DNA from: Methylocystis sp. ATCC 49242
Lineage (GTDB): Bacteria > Pseudomonadota > Alphaproteobacteria > Rhizobiales > Beijerinckiaceae
Reading direction: 5' to 3'
Assembly: GCF_000188155.2 (NCBI RefSeq)
Contig: NZ_KE124771.1
Location: forward strand, 1 to 36,402
DNA: 36,402 nucleotides
Shown: in pieces, positions 15,259 to 22,676 of the stretch
Numbering within the stretch: the stretch's first letter is position 1
Layout of the letters: each line of letters begins with the position of its first letter
Made by a program: the position numbers and the translations under genes
The notes under the pieces: generated by a model
Told to the model about the DNA's origin: nothing
Database searches by the model: none
What the model saw: only the letters and a program-made list of their open reading frames with translations

Positions 15259-16359
15259 ATGACCTTTCGGAAAGACGCCCGTCCCGTGATCCTCACGGGA
15301 GATCGCACCACCGGCCCGCTGCATCTCGGGCATTTTGTCGGTTCGCTGCGCAATCGCGTGGCGCTTCAGCACAGCCATCGCCAATATCTGCTCCTCGCCG
15401 ACGCGCAGGCCCTGACGGACAACGCTCACGATCCGGGGAAGGTCCGGCGCAACGTGCTCGAAGTGGCGCTGGATTATCTCGCGGTCGGGATCGATCCTGG
15501 CGTCACGACGATCTGTCTTCAGTCTGCGCTGCCGGCGCTGGCGGAATTGACGATGCTCTATCTCAACTTCGTCACCGTCGCGCGCCTTGAGCGCAATCCG
15601 ACGATCAAGGAAGAGATCCAGGCCCGCGGCTTCGGACGCGATATTCCCGCCGGCTTCATCTGTTACCCGGCGGCCCAGGCGGCCGACATCACCGCCTTCA
15701 GGGCGACGATCGTTCCGGTCGGCGAGGATCAGGCGCCGCTCATCGAGCAGACGAACGAGATCGTGCGCCGCATCAACCGCCAGGCGGGACGCGACATCCT
15801 GGCCGAGGCGCGTGCGCTTATCCCGGAGATGGGCCGGCTTCCCGGTGTCGACGGCAAAGCCAAGATGAGCAAGTCGCAGGGGAACGCCATTCCCTTATCG
15901 GCATCGGACGCCGAGATCGCGGAAGCGGTGAACCGCATGTACACGGACCCGGACCATCTCCGCGTGAGCGATCCTGGCCGCGTCGAGGGGAATGTCGTCT
16001 TCACCTATCTCGACGCCTTCGACGAAGACAGGGATGCGCTGAACGAGCTGAAGGCGCATTACCGGCGCGGCGGGCTTGGCGACATGACTCTCAAGCAGCG
16101 TCTCGCTTCCATTCTGCGGGAGATCGTCGGGCCGATCCGTGAGCGCCGCGCGGCGCTCGCACGCGATCCCGACCATGTGCTCGACATTATCCGAACGGGC
16201 ACCCTGGCCGGGCGGGAAAGAACGAAAGTCACGCTGGAAGAAATCAGCACGGCGTTGGGGTTGTTTTCCCTGGATGGGCAGGCAAACGGCTTCAGGGCCA
16301 GATCAGCGTTAGGTCTGGGGATGTCTCCGCCCACTTTGGGAGGAGAAGGCGGAGCTTGA
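15259..16359 (+). CDS. trpS: Tryptophanyl-tRNA synthetase, type II-like
   Basis: A 366-residue class I aminoacyl-tRNA synthetase that charges tRNA-Trp. The HIGH motif is HLGH (22-25) within [18 protein letters not shown] and the KMSKS motif is exact (202-206, KMSKSQGN). The arrangement [17 protein letters not shown] and [20 protein letters not shown] recalls the second-type TrpRS of Deinococcus and actinomycetes rather than the housekeeping E. coli type. Such second enzymes can confer resistance to indolmycin-like inhibitors. ATG 15259 has GGAGAAG at the right distance; the in-frame extension to 15229 does not. The leader peptide and dyads upstream imply regulation by Trp-tRNA charging, and a strong terminator follows. 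Confidence 0.93.
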   Translation: MTFRKDARPVILTGDRTTGPLHLGHFVGSLRNRVALQHSHRQYLLLADAQALTDNAHDPGKVRRNVLEVALDYLAVGIDPGVTTICLQSALPALAELTMLYLNFVTVARLERNPTIKEEIQARGFGRDIPAGFICYPAAQAADITAFRATIVPVGEDQAPLIEQTNEIVRRINRQAGRDILAEARALIPEMGRLPGVDGKAKMSKSQGNAIPLSASDAEIAEAVNRMYTDPDHLRVSDPGRVEGNVVFTYLDAFDEDRDALNELKAHYRRGGLGDMTLKQRLASILREIVGPIRERRAALARDPDHVLDIIRTGTLAGRERTKVTLEEISTALGLFSLDGQANGFRARSALGLGMSPPTLGGEGGA

Positions 16360-16360
16360 A

Positions 16361-16404
16361 TATTGTGCGCCGCAACATTATGTTATTGCGACGCAGCATT
16401 ATTC
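16361..16404. repeat. Imperfect ~22-bp tandem repeat after trpS
   Basis: TATTGTGCGCCGCAACATTA is followed directly by the related TATTGCGACGCAGCATTATT. It lies between the trpS stop and its terminator. The function is unknown. Confidence 0.4.
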
Positions 16405-16444
16405 GCTTCGTAGCCCTCCTCCTTGGGCATTTCCTCCCTGACTT

Positions 16445-16473
16445 GGCCGCTGGAACCCCCAGCGGCCTTTTTT
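16445..16473 (+). terminator. Rho-independent terminator of trpS
   Basis: A perfect 9-bp stem, GGCCGCTGG with CCAGCGGCC, and a 5-base loop are followed by TTTTTT. It lies 86 bases after the trpS stop codon. Confidence 0.92.
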
Positions 16474-16839
16474 CCGGAACCAAGGTGAGGGTTCGCCGCC
16501 GGGCCTCGTCAAGCCGATGCGGGCGTGTGAGCAGGGCGAACAGTCTCCAGGAGCGGGCGAGATCGTCGGTTTCGGGATTTTGGGGCATAAAGCCGCTCCC
16601 CGGGCTTTCTCAGATGCATCAAGTCGACCGCGGGCTGGATGGACACGTACGTCGTTGTCGATGTGAATAACAGTCAATCGGATCGACGATTGGTGTGCCG
16701 ACGGGTGTTCCTGGGCAACTTGCGAATATGCTTTCGTGATAAAAATGCGTGTTAATTCAACATATTACAAGACGATGCCTGCTGCGCGATGCTGGAATGT
16801 CCAAGTGAATCGCTGGCCCGCTTTTGATAAAACCAAAAA

Positions 16840-16861
16840 CAATCAAATATCAATCAAATAT
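16840..16861. repeat. Two tandem CAATCAAATAT repeats, RHH module 1
   Basis: Two exact 11-bp copies of CAATCAAATAT lie about 80 bases upstream of the first ribbon-helix-helix gene in an AT-rich stretch. The identical pair occurs at 19947-19968 before the paralogous gene. Conservation between otherwise diverged flanks points to a protein-binding site, such as an operator, iteron or centromere. Confidence 0.65.
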
Positions 16862-16943
16862 AAAATACAGTAATACATTGATTTGTGTATGATTATGTAG
16901 CATGTATTATATTGTATCGCACTCTCAATCGAGAGGTGGGATT

Positions 16944-17213
16944 ATGAAAGCTGTGTCGCGCCCTGAAGACGCCTATTGCAGCGGGGCTGAGACAGACACG
17001 AGTGGGGGGAGGGATATTGTCTCTTTTTTCAAACCCCTCCGCCGGAGGCGGAACGGGGACGAGCCGACGTACCAAATGAGTATCCGTCCGCGCGTGTCAG
17101 TGGTGGTCAGGTTCAACAAATTGGCGGAAGAGGGTCGACTCTCGAATCCGGAGCTACTGGAGTTGCTACTCGACACATACGAACGAGAAAAATCCGTCGC
17201 GAGAACGATTTAG
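16944..17213 (+). CDS. Ribbon-helix-helix-like small protein, copy 1
   Basis: An 89-residue protein with a basic middle (FFKPLRRRRNGDEPTYQ) followed by a strand and two helices, MSIRPRVSVVVRFNKLAEE and RLSNPELLELLLDTYER. This layout fits a ribbon-helix-helix DNA-binding fold. It is a clear paralogue of the gene at 20054-20329. ATG 16944 follows GAGGTGGG; the longer frame from 16902 reads through AT-rich promoter sequence. It probably binds the tandem repeats upstream, which is inference from the duplicated arrangement. Confidence 0.7.
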   Translation: MKAVSRPEDAYCSGAETDTSGGRDIVSFFKPLRRRRNGDEPTYQMSIRPRVSVVVRFNKLAEEGRLSNPELLELLLDTYEREKSVARTI

Positions 17214-17275
17214 CGGCTAGGACGGATTAAATTTTCGCCTTCCGCCGGGGAAGAACTTCAGCGAAGACGCCTACC

Positions 17276-17505
17276 GGGGTCATCGCAGGATCTGTTCTAG
17301 ATCGTACGCTTAGGATCGTCCACCGATCGCATGGCATCGGACGCCAGTCAGTTTGTGGACGGTTTATGGACGGATTTTCGAGTGATCTTGATGCTTCGCG
17401 CCGTCAGTCCAGAGAAGGAGCGGTTTGTGGACGTTGTTGCAATGCGCTGATTTACACCGATTTTCGGCTTAGCGTACGTTGCAGAACAGATTCTGCGATG
17501 ACCCT
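17276..17505. mobile_element. Tn3-derived miniature inverted-repeat element (TIME-like)
   Basis: A 230-bp segment is bounded by 37-38 bp inverted repeats. The left starts GGGGTCATCGCAGGATCTG and ends ACGCTTAG; the right, read inward, starts GGGTCATCGCAGAATCTG and ends ACGCTAAG. Length, the GGGG start and the ACGCTAAG end are those of Tn3-family termini. Inside, TTTGTGGACGG and TTATGGACGGATTTTCG (17351-17380) and GGTTTGTGGACG (near 17422) look like resolvase-binding repeats. No gene is present. It sits downstream of the first RHH gene; the corresponding place after the second RHH gene lacks it. Confidence 0.75.
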
Positions 17506-17543
17506 ATGTTCTTGCGCCCTGCTTGGGTGCAGGTGATTTTTCA

Positions 17544-17984
17544 TTATGCCGCGCCGTCCGGCCAGAACTCGGGGTCCATTGCCTGCTCGAAGATCCATGG
17601 ACAGTTCGGCGGGAAGGTCGTTTCCGCGAGCTTTGTTTCATCAGCCGCCTCAAGGCGGGCGACACGATAGGCGGAAGACAGATACTCCGTTAAATTCGCC
17701 TTGAGGCTCGGATTATCCTCCATGTGCTCCCTAGTCTGAATGCGCTGAATCTTGATGCGCGTCTCCCAGCTTGAGCCGCGCCATTTCGGCTGAAAACGCC
17801 ACTTGAGCAGATGGAGCAGCAGCACGGTCAGACGGTTCACCAACTCCCGTTTTTCTGCCTTGCCCATGCTCTCTATTTCCCCGGCAATGTGCTCGATATC
17901 CGCCTCGGCCAGCTTACCCGCGCGCAACAGCGCGGCCTGTTCGTTCGCCCAAGCGTAGAAATCTGTCTCGTAGGTCGTGCTCAA
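17544..17984 (-). CDS. DUF29 family protein
   Basis: A 146-residue protein of the DUF29 family, common in cyanobacteria and alphaproteobacteria. Typical features are YETDFYAWANEQAALLRAG at the start, IEHIAGEIESMGKAEKREL in the middle, and LLLHLLKWRFQPKWRGSSWE. The start is a TTG at 17984 with GGAGG seven bases upstream; the in-frame extension to 18122 lacks family features. The role is unknown. Confidence 0.85.
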   Translation of the reverse strand: MSTTYETDFYAWANEQAALLRAGKLAEADIEHIAGEIESMGKAEKRELVNRLTVLLLHLLKWRFQPKWRGSSWETRIKIQRIQTREHMEDNPSLKANLTEYLSSAYRVARLEAADETKLAETTFPPNCPWIFEQAMDPEFWPDGAA

Positions 17985-18133
17985 AGGTGAGCCTCCAATT
18001 TCCGCCGGGGCTATGGCCTTGGTCAGTCCCATCGCTGCTTCGCGGTGGGTCAGCGCCGATTTTCCATTCACTCTTGCCGCGCTCTGGATTGTCGAACGCC
18101 GCGCCCCCAATACGGGCGGCAAGCGCCCAGCGT

Positions 18134-18214
18134 CCTTTGCTCGCGCATGTCGCGCAGGAAGTCGCGGAGCAGCTGGAGCACCAGATTATCAGGCTCGTCC
18201 GCCACCGTTTCCCT
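18134..18214 (-). pseudogene. Possible fragment of a small helical protein
   Basis: The minus-strand frame contains ETVADEPDNLVLQLLRD followed by DMREQ, a short motif with the look of a conserved small protein. No complete gene surrounds it. It may be the remnant of a gene once upstream of DUF29. Confidence 0.3.
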
Positions 18215-18257
18215 TTGGGTTGCGTCGGCGCAGGGTCCATGTATGCAGCTTACAGCA

Positions 18258-18548
18258 CTACGGCCATTTCTGGGCGCCGTGGAGGACACGCAGGATTTCG
18301 ACCCGCGCGGGTCGGGCGCGCAGGCGGTAGATGACGACGAAGGGCGTGCCCGTGACCACGAGCTCGCGGGTTCCGCGCCGGCGTCCTGGACGCCCGGCAT
18401 TGGGATGGTCGCTCAAGAGCACGTCGGCGCCCTGACGAATGGCGAGCGCCATCGTCAGCGCGCCGCGGGGGCTCTCCTGTTCGATGAAGTCGATGCTTCC
18501 ATGAAGCTCCGCCAAGGCGCGCGGCAGCCAGACAACCGGCGCGCTCAC
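18258..18548 (-). CDS. ParE/RelE-family toxin
   Basis: A 96-residue protein. The helical N-terminus ALAELHGSIDFIEQESPRGA and the beta-rich end, with GTRELVVTGTPFVVIYRL and VEILRVLHGAQKWP, define the RelE/ParE fold. ParE toxins poison gyrase and RelE toxins cleave mRNA on ribosomes; the ending with HGAQKWP fits the ParE subgroup. Its start overlaps the antitoxin stop by ATGA. It is the third gene of an overlapping operon. Confidence 0.9.
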   Translation of the reverse strand: MSAPVVWLPRALAELHGSIDFIEQESPRGALTMALAIRQGADVLLSDHPNAGRPGRRRGTRELVVTGTPFVVIYRLRARPARVEILRVLHGAQKWP

Positions 18549-19012
18549 GCGCGCGTCTTGAGGCGGGCGATGCGCGCATCGAGTCCAGCCATGGCCTCTT
18601 CATGCGGAATCCACTTGGTGTTGGGATCGTCGGCTTCCCTGAGGCCGATCTCGACCTCGGCGCGGAACCAGGCGTCGTGCTCGGCCGCCTCGTGCCGGGC
18701 CTTCATGCGTGCGGCCTGGTCGGGGCGCCGGCGCGCGCCGGCGTCGGGCTCGTGCGCCTGCGCGTCGACGTCGAAGCGAGCGAGGCCGAGTTCGTCGCGC
18801 ACGAAAGCGGCGGCGGTGGCGAGGTTGCGCCACAGGCGGGGCGTGCGGCCGCGCTGGGCGGCTACGGCGCGCTCGAGGGCGCCGTAGCGCACGAGCACCG
18901 CCCAGCCGCCTCGCTGGCCGAGCACGGTGGCGCCGCGAATGGCGTGCGCTTCGGCGAGGCTCTGCACAGCCTTGCCGTCGATGATTTCGGGATGAGCGAC
19001 CGTCGGTCTCAT
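18545..19012 (-). CDS. Antitoxin with extended N-terminal domain
   Basis: A 155-residue protein directly before the ParE-type toxin. The last 45 residues, WFRAEVEIGLREADDPNTK and then WIPHEEAMAGLDARIARLK, are the toxin-binding tail of ParD/StbD-like antitoxins. The first 80 (IIDGKAVQSLAEAHAIRGAT, LGQRGGWAVLVRYGALERA) form a separate domain that recurs on plasmids and may bind DNA or another partner. It overlaps both neighbours by four bases, so the three products should be made in fixed proportion. Repression of its own operon is likely. Confidence 0.8.
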   Translation of the reverse strand: MRPTVAHPEIIDGKAVQSLAEAHAIRGATVLGQRGGWAVLVRYGALERAVAAQRGRTPRLWRNLATAAAFVRDELGLARFDVDAQAHEPDAGARRRPDQAARMKARHEAAEHDAWFRAEVEIGLREADDPNTKWIPHEEAMAGLDARIARLKTRA

Positions 19013-19419
19013 CGTGGGTCTCCGCAGAATTTGTAACTCGCGCCGTCCATTGCGAACGAGGTCGGGGAGGCGACGACAACCGTCGTCTCGAACTGGGCAT
19101 GATCAGGGTCGGCGAGCAGCTGCGCCCGCGACGCCGTGGCGAGCCGCTGACGCGTAGGGTCTTGGGATTCGACGCAAAGCTGGGAGAAGACGTGCGGCCT
19201 GCCGCCTGGAGTGGTGCGGCAAATCTGGTAATGCGGCGAGAGGTTCGCGCCGTCGAATTCGGTTGTGCCGGCGCCGCCGGCCGCCTTGCAGTCGGGCGCA
19301 TAGACGCCGGGCCGCAGGCGGGCGAGTTCGTCCGCGGCCTGCGCAGGCGGCGCCCCCGCGAGCGCCAGAGCGGCGACGGCGGCGCGGCGCGAAAACCCGG
19401 AGTTCGACGCTGTAGTCAT
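19009..19419 (-). CDS. Tat-exported protein heading the toxin-antitoxin operon
   Basis: A 136-residue protein. The N-terminus has a twin-arginine signal (FSRRAAVAALALAG, cleavage after PAQA). The mature part contains three cysteines and no domain I recognise. Its stop overlaps the antitoxin start by ATGA, so an exported protein is translationally coupled to a cytoplasmic toxin-antitoxin pair, which is unusual. AAGGAATTGG precedes the start. It may be an unrelated passenger or sense something outside the cytoplasm; the sequence does not decide. Confidence 0.7.
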   Translation of the reverse strand: MTTASNSGFSRRAAVAALALAGAPPAQAADELARLRPGVYAPDCKAAGGAGTTEFDGANLSPHYQICRTTPGGRPHVFSQLCVESQDPTRQRLATASRAQLLADPDHAQFETTVVVASPTSFAMDGASYKFCGDPR

Positions 19420-19538
19420 TGCCGGCCAATTCCTTTTATAGAGCGGCGCATGATTATTTAGTGTTCATGCGTGGAAATCCAGCAAAAACTGCATTTTGCG
19501 TTCCATAACCCCGTTACGCGACAAAAAGGGGCACGGCT

Positions 19539-19700
19539 ATGATGACCAAAAGAGACCTTCTCGCCGCAAAAAACGAGATCGAGGCGACGATCGAAACGAC
19601 CACATCTGCTCAAAAAGTCGAGCTTTTGAGGTGGCTCATTGTAATTCAAAGCGCGCTAGCCGGATTTATTGCCGGGATCGTCAAGCTGATCCACGGCTAA
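19539..19700 (+). CDS. Small protein with coiled coil and one membrane segment
   Basis: A 53-residue protein: MMTKRDLLAAKNEIEATIET (charged helix), then LLRWLIVIQSALAGFIAGIV (membrane helix) and KLIHG. The layout resembles small DUF1640/CCDC90-like membrane proteins on plasmids and prophages, but the match is loose. The start follows AAAAAGGGG with a spacing of eight. It stands alone, divergent from the toxin-antitoxin operon. Confidence 0.65.
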   Translation: MMTKRDLLAAKNEIEATIETTTSAQKVELLRWLIVIQSALAGFIAGIVKLIHG

Positions 19701-20053
19701 GCGGCCGGCGCCGAGCGTCGCGTCCGATTTTTCGTCCCTCTCAGGTGCACAGACAAGCCGAATATCAATCAATGCGATCAGACGATCGCAGCCCATGCGG
19801 GGGTTCGTAGTCAACGCAAAAATGCGATAGCGTGACAGGAACGCACACAAATTCAATATATTGGGAGACGGCACGTGCTGGGCGGTTGGAACAAAACGCT
19901 GCAACGTTTCAGCACATTGTCGGCACGCTTTTGACAAAACCCGCAACAATCAAATATCAATCAAATATAAATATAGGCAGTTCATTGATACTTCTTGACT
20001 ATTATAGTATATAATTTTGATGCCATCATTGGTCGCAATCGCGAGGCGGTATT
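19701..20053. other. Upstream region of RHH module 2
   Basis: No gene is seen. The region is partly similar to 16673-16943: CGCTTTTGACAAAACC against CGCTTTTGATAAAACC, then the same tandem CAATCAAATAT pair, then an AT-rich stretch and a GAGG ribosome site. It looks like the promoter and binding-site half of a duplicated module. Confidence 0.6.
19947..19968. repeat. Two tandem CAATCAAATAT repeats, RHH module 2
   Basis: The same two exact 11-bp copies as at 16840-16861, again about 85 bases before the ribbon-helix-helix gene. See that entry for interpretation. Confidence 0.65.
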
Positions 20054-20329
20054 TTGAGAGACGAGCAGCGCCATCCCCAGCACGACGAGCCCATAGCGGA
20101 TGGGATTAAGCTTTCGAGTAGGGCGGAGGAGCGCGATGATACGGTCTTCTTCATCAAACCCCGGCGCCAGAGGCGGACCGGAGGCGAGCCTAAATATCAA
20201 ATGAGTATTCGTGCGCCCGTGTCAGTGGTGGCCCGTTTCCACGGATTGGCGGACGAGCGTCGACTCTCGAATCCCGAGCTTCTCGAGCTGCTGCTCGATA
20301 TCTACGACCGACAAAAGATCCCTTCGTGA
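20054..20329 (+). CDS. Ribbon-helix-helix-like small protein, copy 2
   Basis: A 91-residue paralogue of the protein at 16944-17213. The shared core is FFIKPRRQRRTGGEPKYQ, MSIRAPVSVVARFHGLADE and RLSNPELLELLLDIYDR. The start is a TTG preceded by GAGGCGG, in the same position relative to the repeats as ATG in copy 1. The N-terminal 30 residues differ between copies. The gene lies about 460 bases before the replication gene, so a role in copy number or partition is plausible. Confidence 0.7.
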   Translation: MRDEQRHPQHDEPIADGIKLSSRAEERDDTVFFIKPRRQRRTGGEPKYQMSIRAPVSVVARFHGLADERRLSNPELLELLLDIYDRQKIPS

Positions 20330-20611
20330 GAAAGATTTCGTGGGAGAGAGACGGATTAAATATTTCTGCCTTCCGCCGAGGGAAGGACATCGGCGAAGAC
20401 GCCTACCGTTGATGTTCCGGCTTCCACGGGCGTGCGGCCCCTCGCCCGGAAGGAATGACGGTCGATCATCACGCTGCCAGGAGAGCTGCAAAAGGCAATC
20501 GTGGCGGAGACTCTTGCCGTGAATCACTGAAAGTGTGACGCTACCGCGTTGCGCTGTCTTGAGTCGCAGCGCGATTTTTTTGGAGAAAAGGAACCCCAGA
20601 AAAGCAAAACC

Positions 20612-20780
20612 CGCCACGAGGGCGGGCTCACTTTCCGGCCGAGGCCAGGGAATTCGTTGTCTCAGCAACTCCGAATTTCCCTGAAATCAGGCCCCTCGTC
20701 AAGCGGAAACAGCGTTTCCGCTAACGGGAGCGTTTGTGCCGGTTTTGGCCCCTTTCGCGGCGGTTTGAGCGATCAAACCG
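20612..20780 (+). promoter_or_regulatory. Structured leader of the replication gene
   Basis: Four inverted repeats stand in series: CCCGCC with GGGCGGG (near 20612), GGGAATTCG with CGAATTTCCC (20647-20685), AGCGGAAAC with GTTTCCGCT (20702-20722), and CGGTTTGA with TCAAACCG (20761-20780). The last ends directly before the AAGGAGAGG ribosome site. Such a leader could hold an antisense-RNA or attenuation control of replication; no antisense promoter was identified. Confidence 0.5.
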
Positions 20781-20791
20781 AAGGAGAGGTC

Positions 20792-21583
20792 ATGTCTTTT
20801 GACGCCATTTTGTCGAATCAGGGCGCGTTGTTCAGTGATTTTGCCGCCTGCGATTTTCCGGGCCCGCGCGCGAAGTCGCCGCGCAGCGCCAACCGCGCCG
20901 CCGCGTGGGAACGAGACCTTGCGCGCAGCGTGTCCTATCTCATGGGCCAATGCCGCAACGACGAGGAGCGCGCCTTCGCCGAGCGGCTCTATGAGGAGGC
21001 CGCCGAACGCGGCCCGGATTTCATCAATTACCGCAGCAACAGCGCCTTTCAGGCCGCCCCGAAACTCGGCATCGACCGCAACGCCTATGCGCGCATCTTG
21101 AACGCGCTCGAGGCCATCGAGCGGGGCACCTACAGGCGCTGCCGGGCAAAGGGGAAGCAGGGCGTCCCGCGCACCGTGGCGCGCGTGCTGAAAGCTTTGC
21201 TCAATCTCGCCCTGCAATATGGCGAAGTGCGCCCCTCGCTCGAAGGCATCGCCAAACTCGCCTGCGTTTGCAAGCAGACGGTCGTAAATTGCCTCAAGGT
21301 CTTGCAGCTCTACGGCTTCGTCGTCGTGCATCGGCGCATCAAGCGCATCCGCACGCCGCTCGGCTTCAAGGTCGTGCAGGACACGAACGCCTACACCATC
21401 CAGGAGCCACAGGGGCTGGGAGCCATGGCCTTGCGCCTCTTTCAGCAGGCGTCCGAGTCTAGAAAATCATCACCATCATCTAAAGATTCTTCATTCGATA
21501 AGAGCAGTCGGCAAAATTCAGCTCAACGCAGCCCAATAGGAGGGGCGTGGGGCGATTTACGAGAGGTATGGGAGACCTTCTAG
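20792..21583 (+). CDS. Plasmid replication initiator-like protein
   Basis: A 263-residue protein. Residues 40-145 are helical (DEERAFAERLYEEAAERGP, SAFQAAPKLGID). Residues 148-180 form a winged helix-turn-helix, PSLEGIAKLACVCKQTVV and NCLKVLQLYGFVVVHRR, followed by a basic strand. This architecture matches helix-turn-helix replication proteins of alphaproteobacterial plasmids. The tail after residue 220 is serine-rich and disordered. ATG 20792 has AAGGAGAGG seven bases upstream; the in-frame extension to 20549 crosses the structured leader and is not used. It is the only candidate for the replication function here. Confidence 0.7.
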   Translation: MSFDAILSNQGALFSDFAACDFPGPRAKSPRSANRAAAWERDLARSVSYLMGQCRNDEERAFAERLYEEAAERGPDFINYRSNSAFQAAPKLGIDRNAYARILNALEAIERGTYRRCRAKGKQGVPRTVARVLKALLNLALQYGEVRPSLEGIAKLACVCKQTVVNCLKVLQLYGFVVVHRRIKRIRTPLGFKVVQDTNAYTIQEPQGLGAMALRLFQQASESRKSSPSSKDSSFDKSSRQNSAQRSPIGGAWGDLREVWETF

Positions 21584-21820
21584 CCCCTACCCTCCCCTTT
21601 CTCACAGGCCAATACAGCCGGTTAGCGTCCCCTTCCGCGAGGGGAGCGGCGGAGCCATGCCCTCGCGTTCCCGACCGCAAGAGTTCCACACGGCGCGACG
21701 CGCTCAAGGTCGCTACGCGCCGCTTTATGTGGTGTTCTGAAATTATCGGGCCGAGGGGCGTCAGTTTGCCTGCCTTGCGACAGTTTCGACGGCCTGCGGC
21801 CCGTCGAACAAGGTTCAATA

Positions 21821-21856
21821 CCATGATACCATTACACCACTGTAATGGTATCATGG
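21821..21856. promoter_or_regulatory. Perfect 16-bp inverted repeat at the end of brnA
   Basis: CCATGATACCATTACA and TGTAATGGTATCATGG are perfectly complementary around the loop CCAC. The right arm covers the brnA stop codon. No T-run follows on either strand, so it is a weak terminator at best. Its core TGTAATGGTAT recurs around parA (22512-22527, 22600-22680, 23620-23645), which suggests a partition-protein binding site. Confidence 0.65.
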
Positions 21857-22111
21857 TTTGGCATGCTGCAAGGCTTTCTCTAAAGCCAAGCGGATAAAGC
21901 GTTGATAGGGCATGTTTTCCCTTTGCGCCTGTTCCCGCACAGCCGTCAAAAGATCGTCCGGCAAACGCAGATTGACCGACTTGTCCTTGCGCTTCAGTTC
22001 GAAGCGGACAGGGACCAGCTTCGACAGGTCGAATTCCGTCACATCGGACTCTGCAACAAAGGCCTCGGCTTCAGCGTCACTTTTTAGTGTGGGGAGCTGT
22101 TGCTTTTTCAT
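21851..22111 (-). CDS. brnA: BrnA-family antitoxin
   Basis: An 86-residue antitoxin for BrnT. The C-terminal half, KDKSVNLRLPDDLLTAVREQ and PYQRFIRLALEKAL, is the ribbon-helix-helix DNA-binding and dimerization domain; the N-terminal half binds and masks the toxin. It overlaps brnT by 35 bases, the usual toxin-first arrangement. BrnA typically represses the operon; the direct repeats GGCATTTG upstream of brnT may be its operator. Confidence 0.9.
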   Translation of the reverse strand: MKKQQLPTLKSDAEAEAFVAESDVTEFDLSKLVPVRFELKRKDKSVNLRLPDDLLTAVREQAQRENMPYQRFIRLALEKALQHAKP

Positions 22112-22385
22112 AATGCGCGACCTCCTTCTTGTGCATGTAGCGGGCGCTTATCGGCCTCAAAAACGTCTCGCCGTCCTTCTGGCGATGCGTGAAGACCACC
22201 AAGAGTTTGCGACCGTGCCCGGTTGTGCCAAAGCCTATGAACCGCTCTTCCCGCTCAGAATGTGCGGGATCCGGGCCGACCATGACCGTCCCGAAAAACA
22301 GGCTTTCGATTTCGTGGATCGAAACCCCATGCTTCTGGCACTTCTCCCGGTTGCCCTTGTCCCAATCGAACCCCGAAAATTCCAT
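22077..22385 (-). CDS. brnT: BrnT-family ribonuclease toxin
   Basis: A 102-residue toxin of the RelE-like BrnT family. It starts MEFSGFDWDKGNREKCQKHG and has the family signatures VSIHEIESLF and FIGFGTTGHGRKLLVVFT, with RPISARYMHKKE at the end. BrnT cleaves RNA and stops translation when free of BrnA. The upstream region (22400-22440) holds two GGCATTTG repeats overlapping a likely promoter. It stabilizes the plasmid by post-segregational killing or acts in stress. Confidence 0.92.
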   Translation of the reverse strand: MEFSGFDWDKGNREKCQKHGVSIHEIESLFFGTVMVGPDPAHSEREERFIGFGTTGHGRKLLVVFTHRQKDGETFLRPISARYMHKKEVAHYEKATAPHTKK

Positions 22386-22507
22386 GCGGCCTCAGTTCAA
22401 TAAAGTAGGCAAATGCCTATACAAATGCCACCATAAACGAAGCCATGCAGCCGGTTACGCAAAAGCGGCGCAATGTTATTGCAAAGATGAAGGTGTGCGC
22501 GAAAACT

Positions 22508-22676
22508 TTGCAATGGTATAATGGTATCCATGCGTCATGGCGCGGCGGCAGGGTTTTTCCGGGTTCTGCCTTGAAATCAAGGGGAATCTTAATCTTGCTT
22601 TAATGGTAACATATTAAGCCATTATGCAATGATCCCCTGATGCAATGATGCAATTATACCATTACAATGGTGCGCA
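22508..22676. repeat. AATGGTAT-type repeats upstream of parA, candidate centromere
   Basis: Copies on both strands include a direct pair AATGGTATAATGGTAT (22512-22527), TAATGGTAAC (22602), TATACCATTACAATGG (about 22655-22670), and related GCAATGAT words at 22627, 22641 and 22675. Type Ib partition loci place the centromere directly before parA, where a ribbon-helix-helix partner binds such short repeats. Confidence 0.6.

Noticed and set aside
17271-17510. Target duplication around the Tn3-like miniature element
   Set aside because: Flanking TACCG and TATGT do not match, so no duplication can be claimed.
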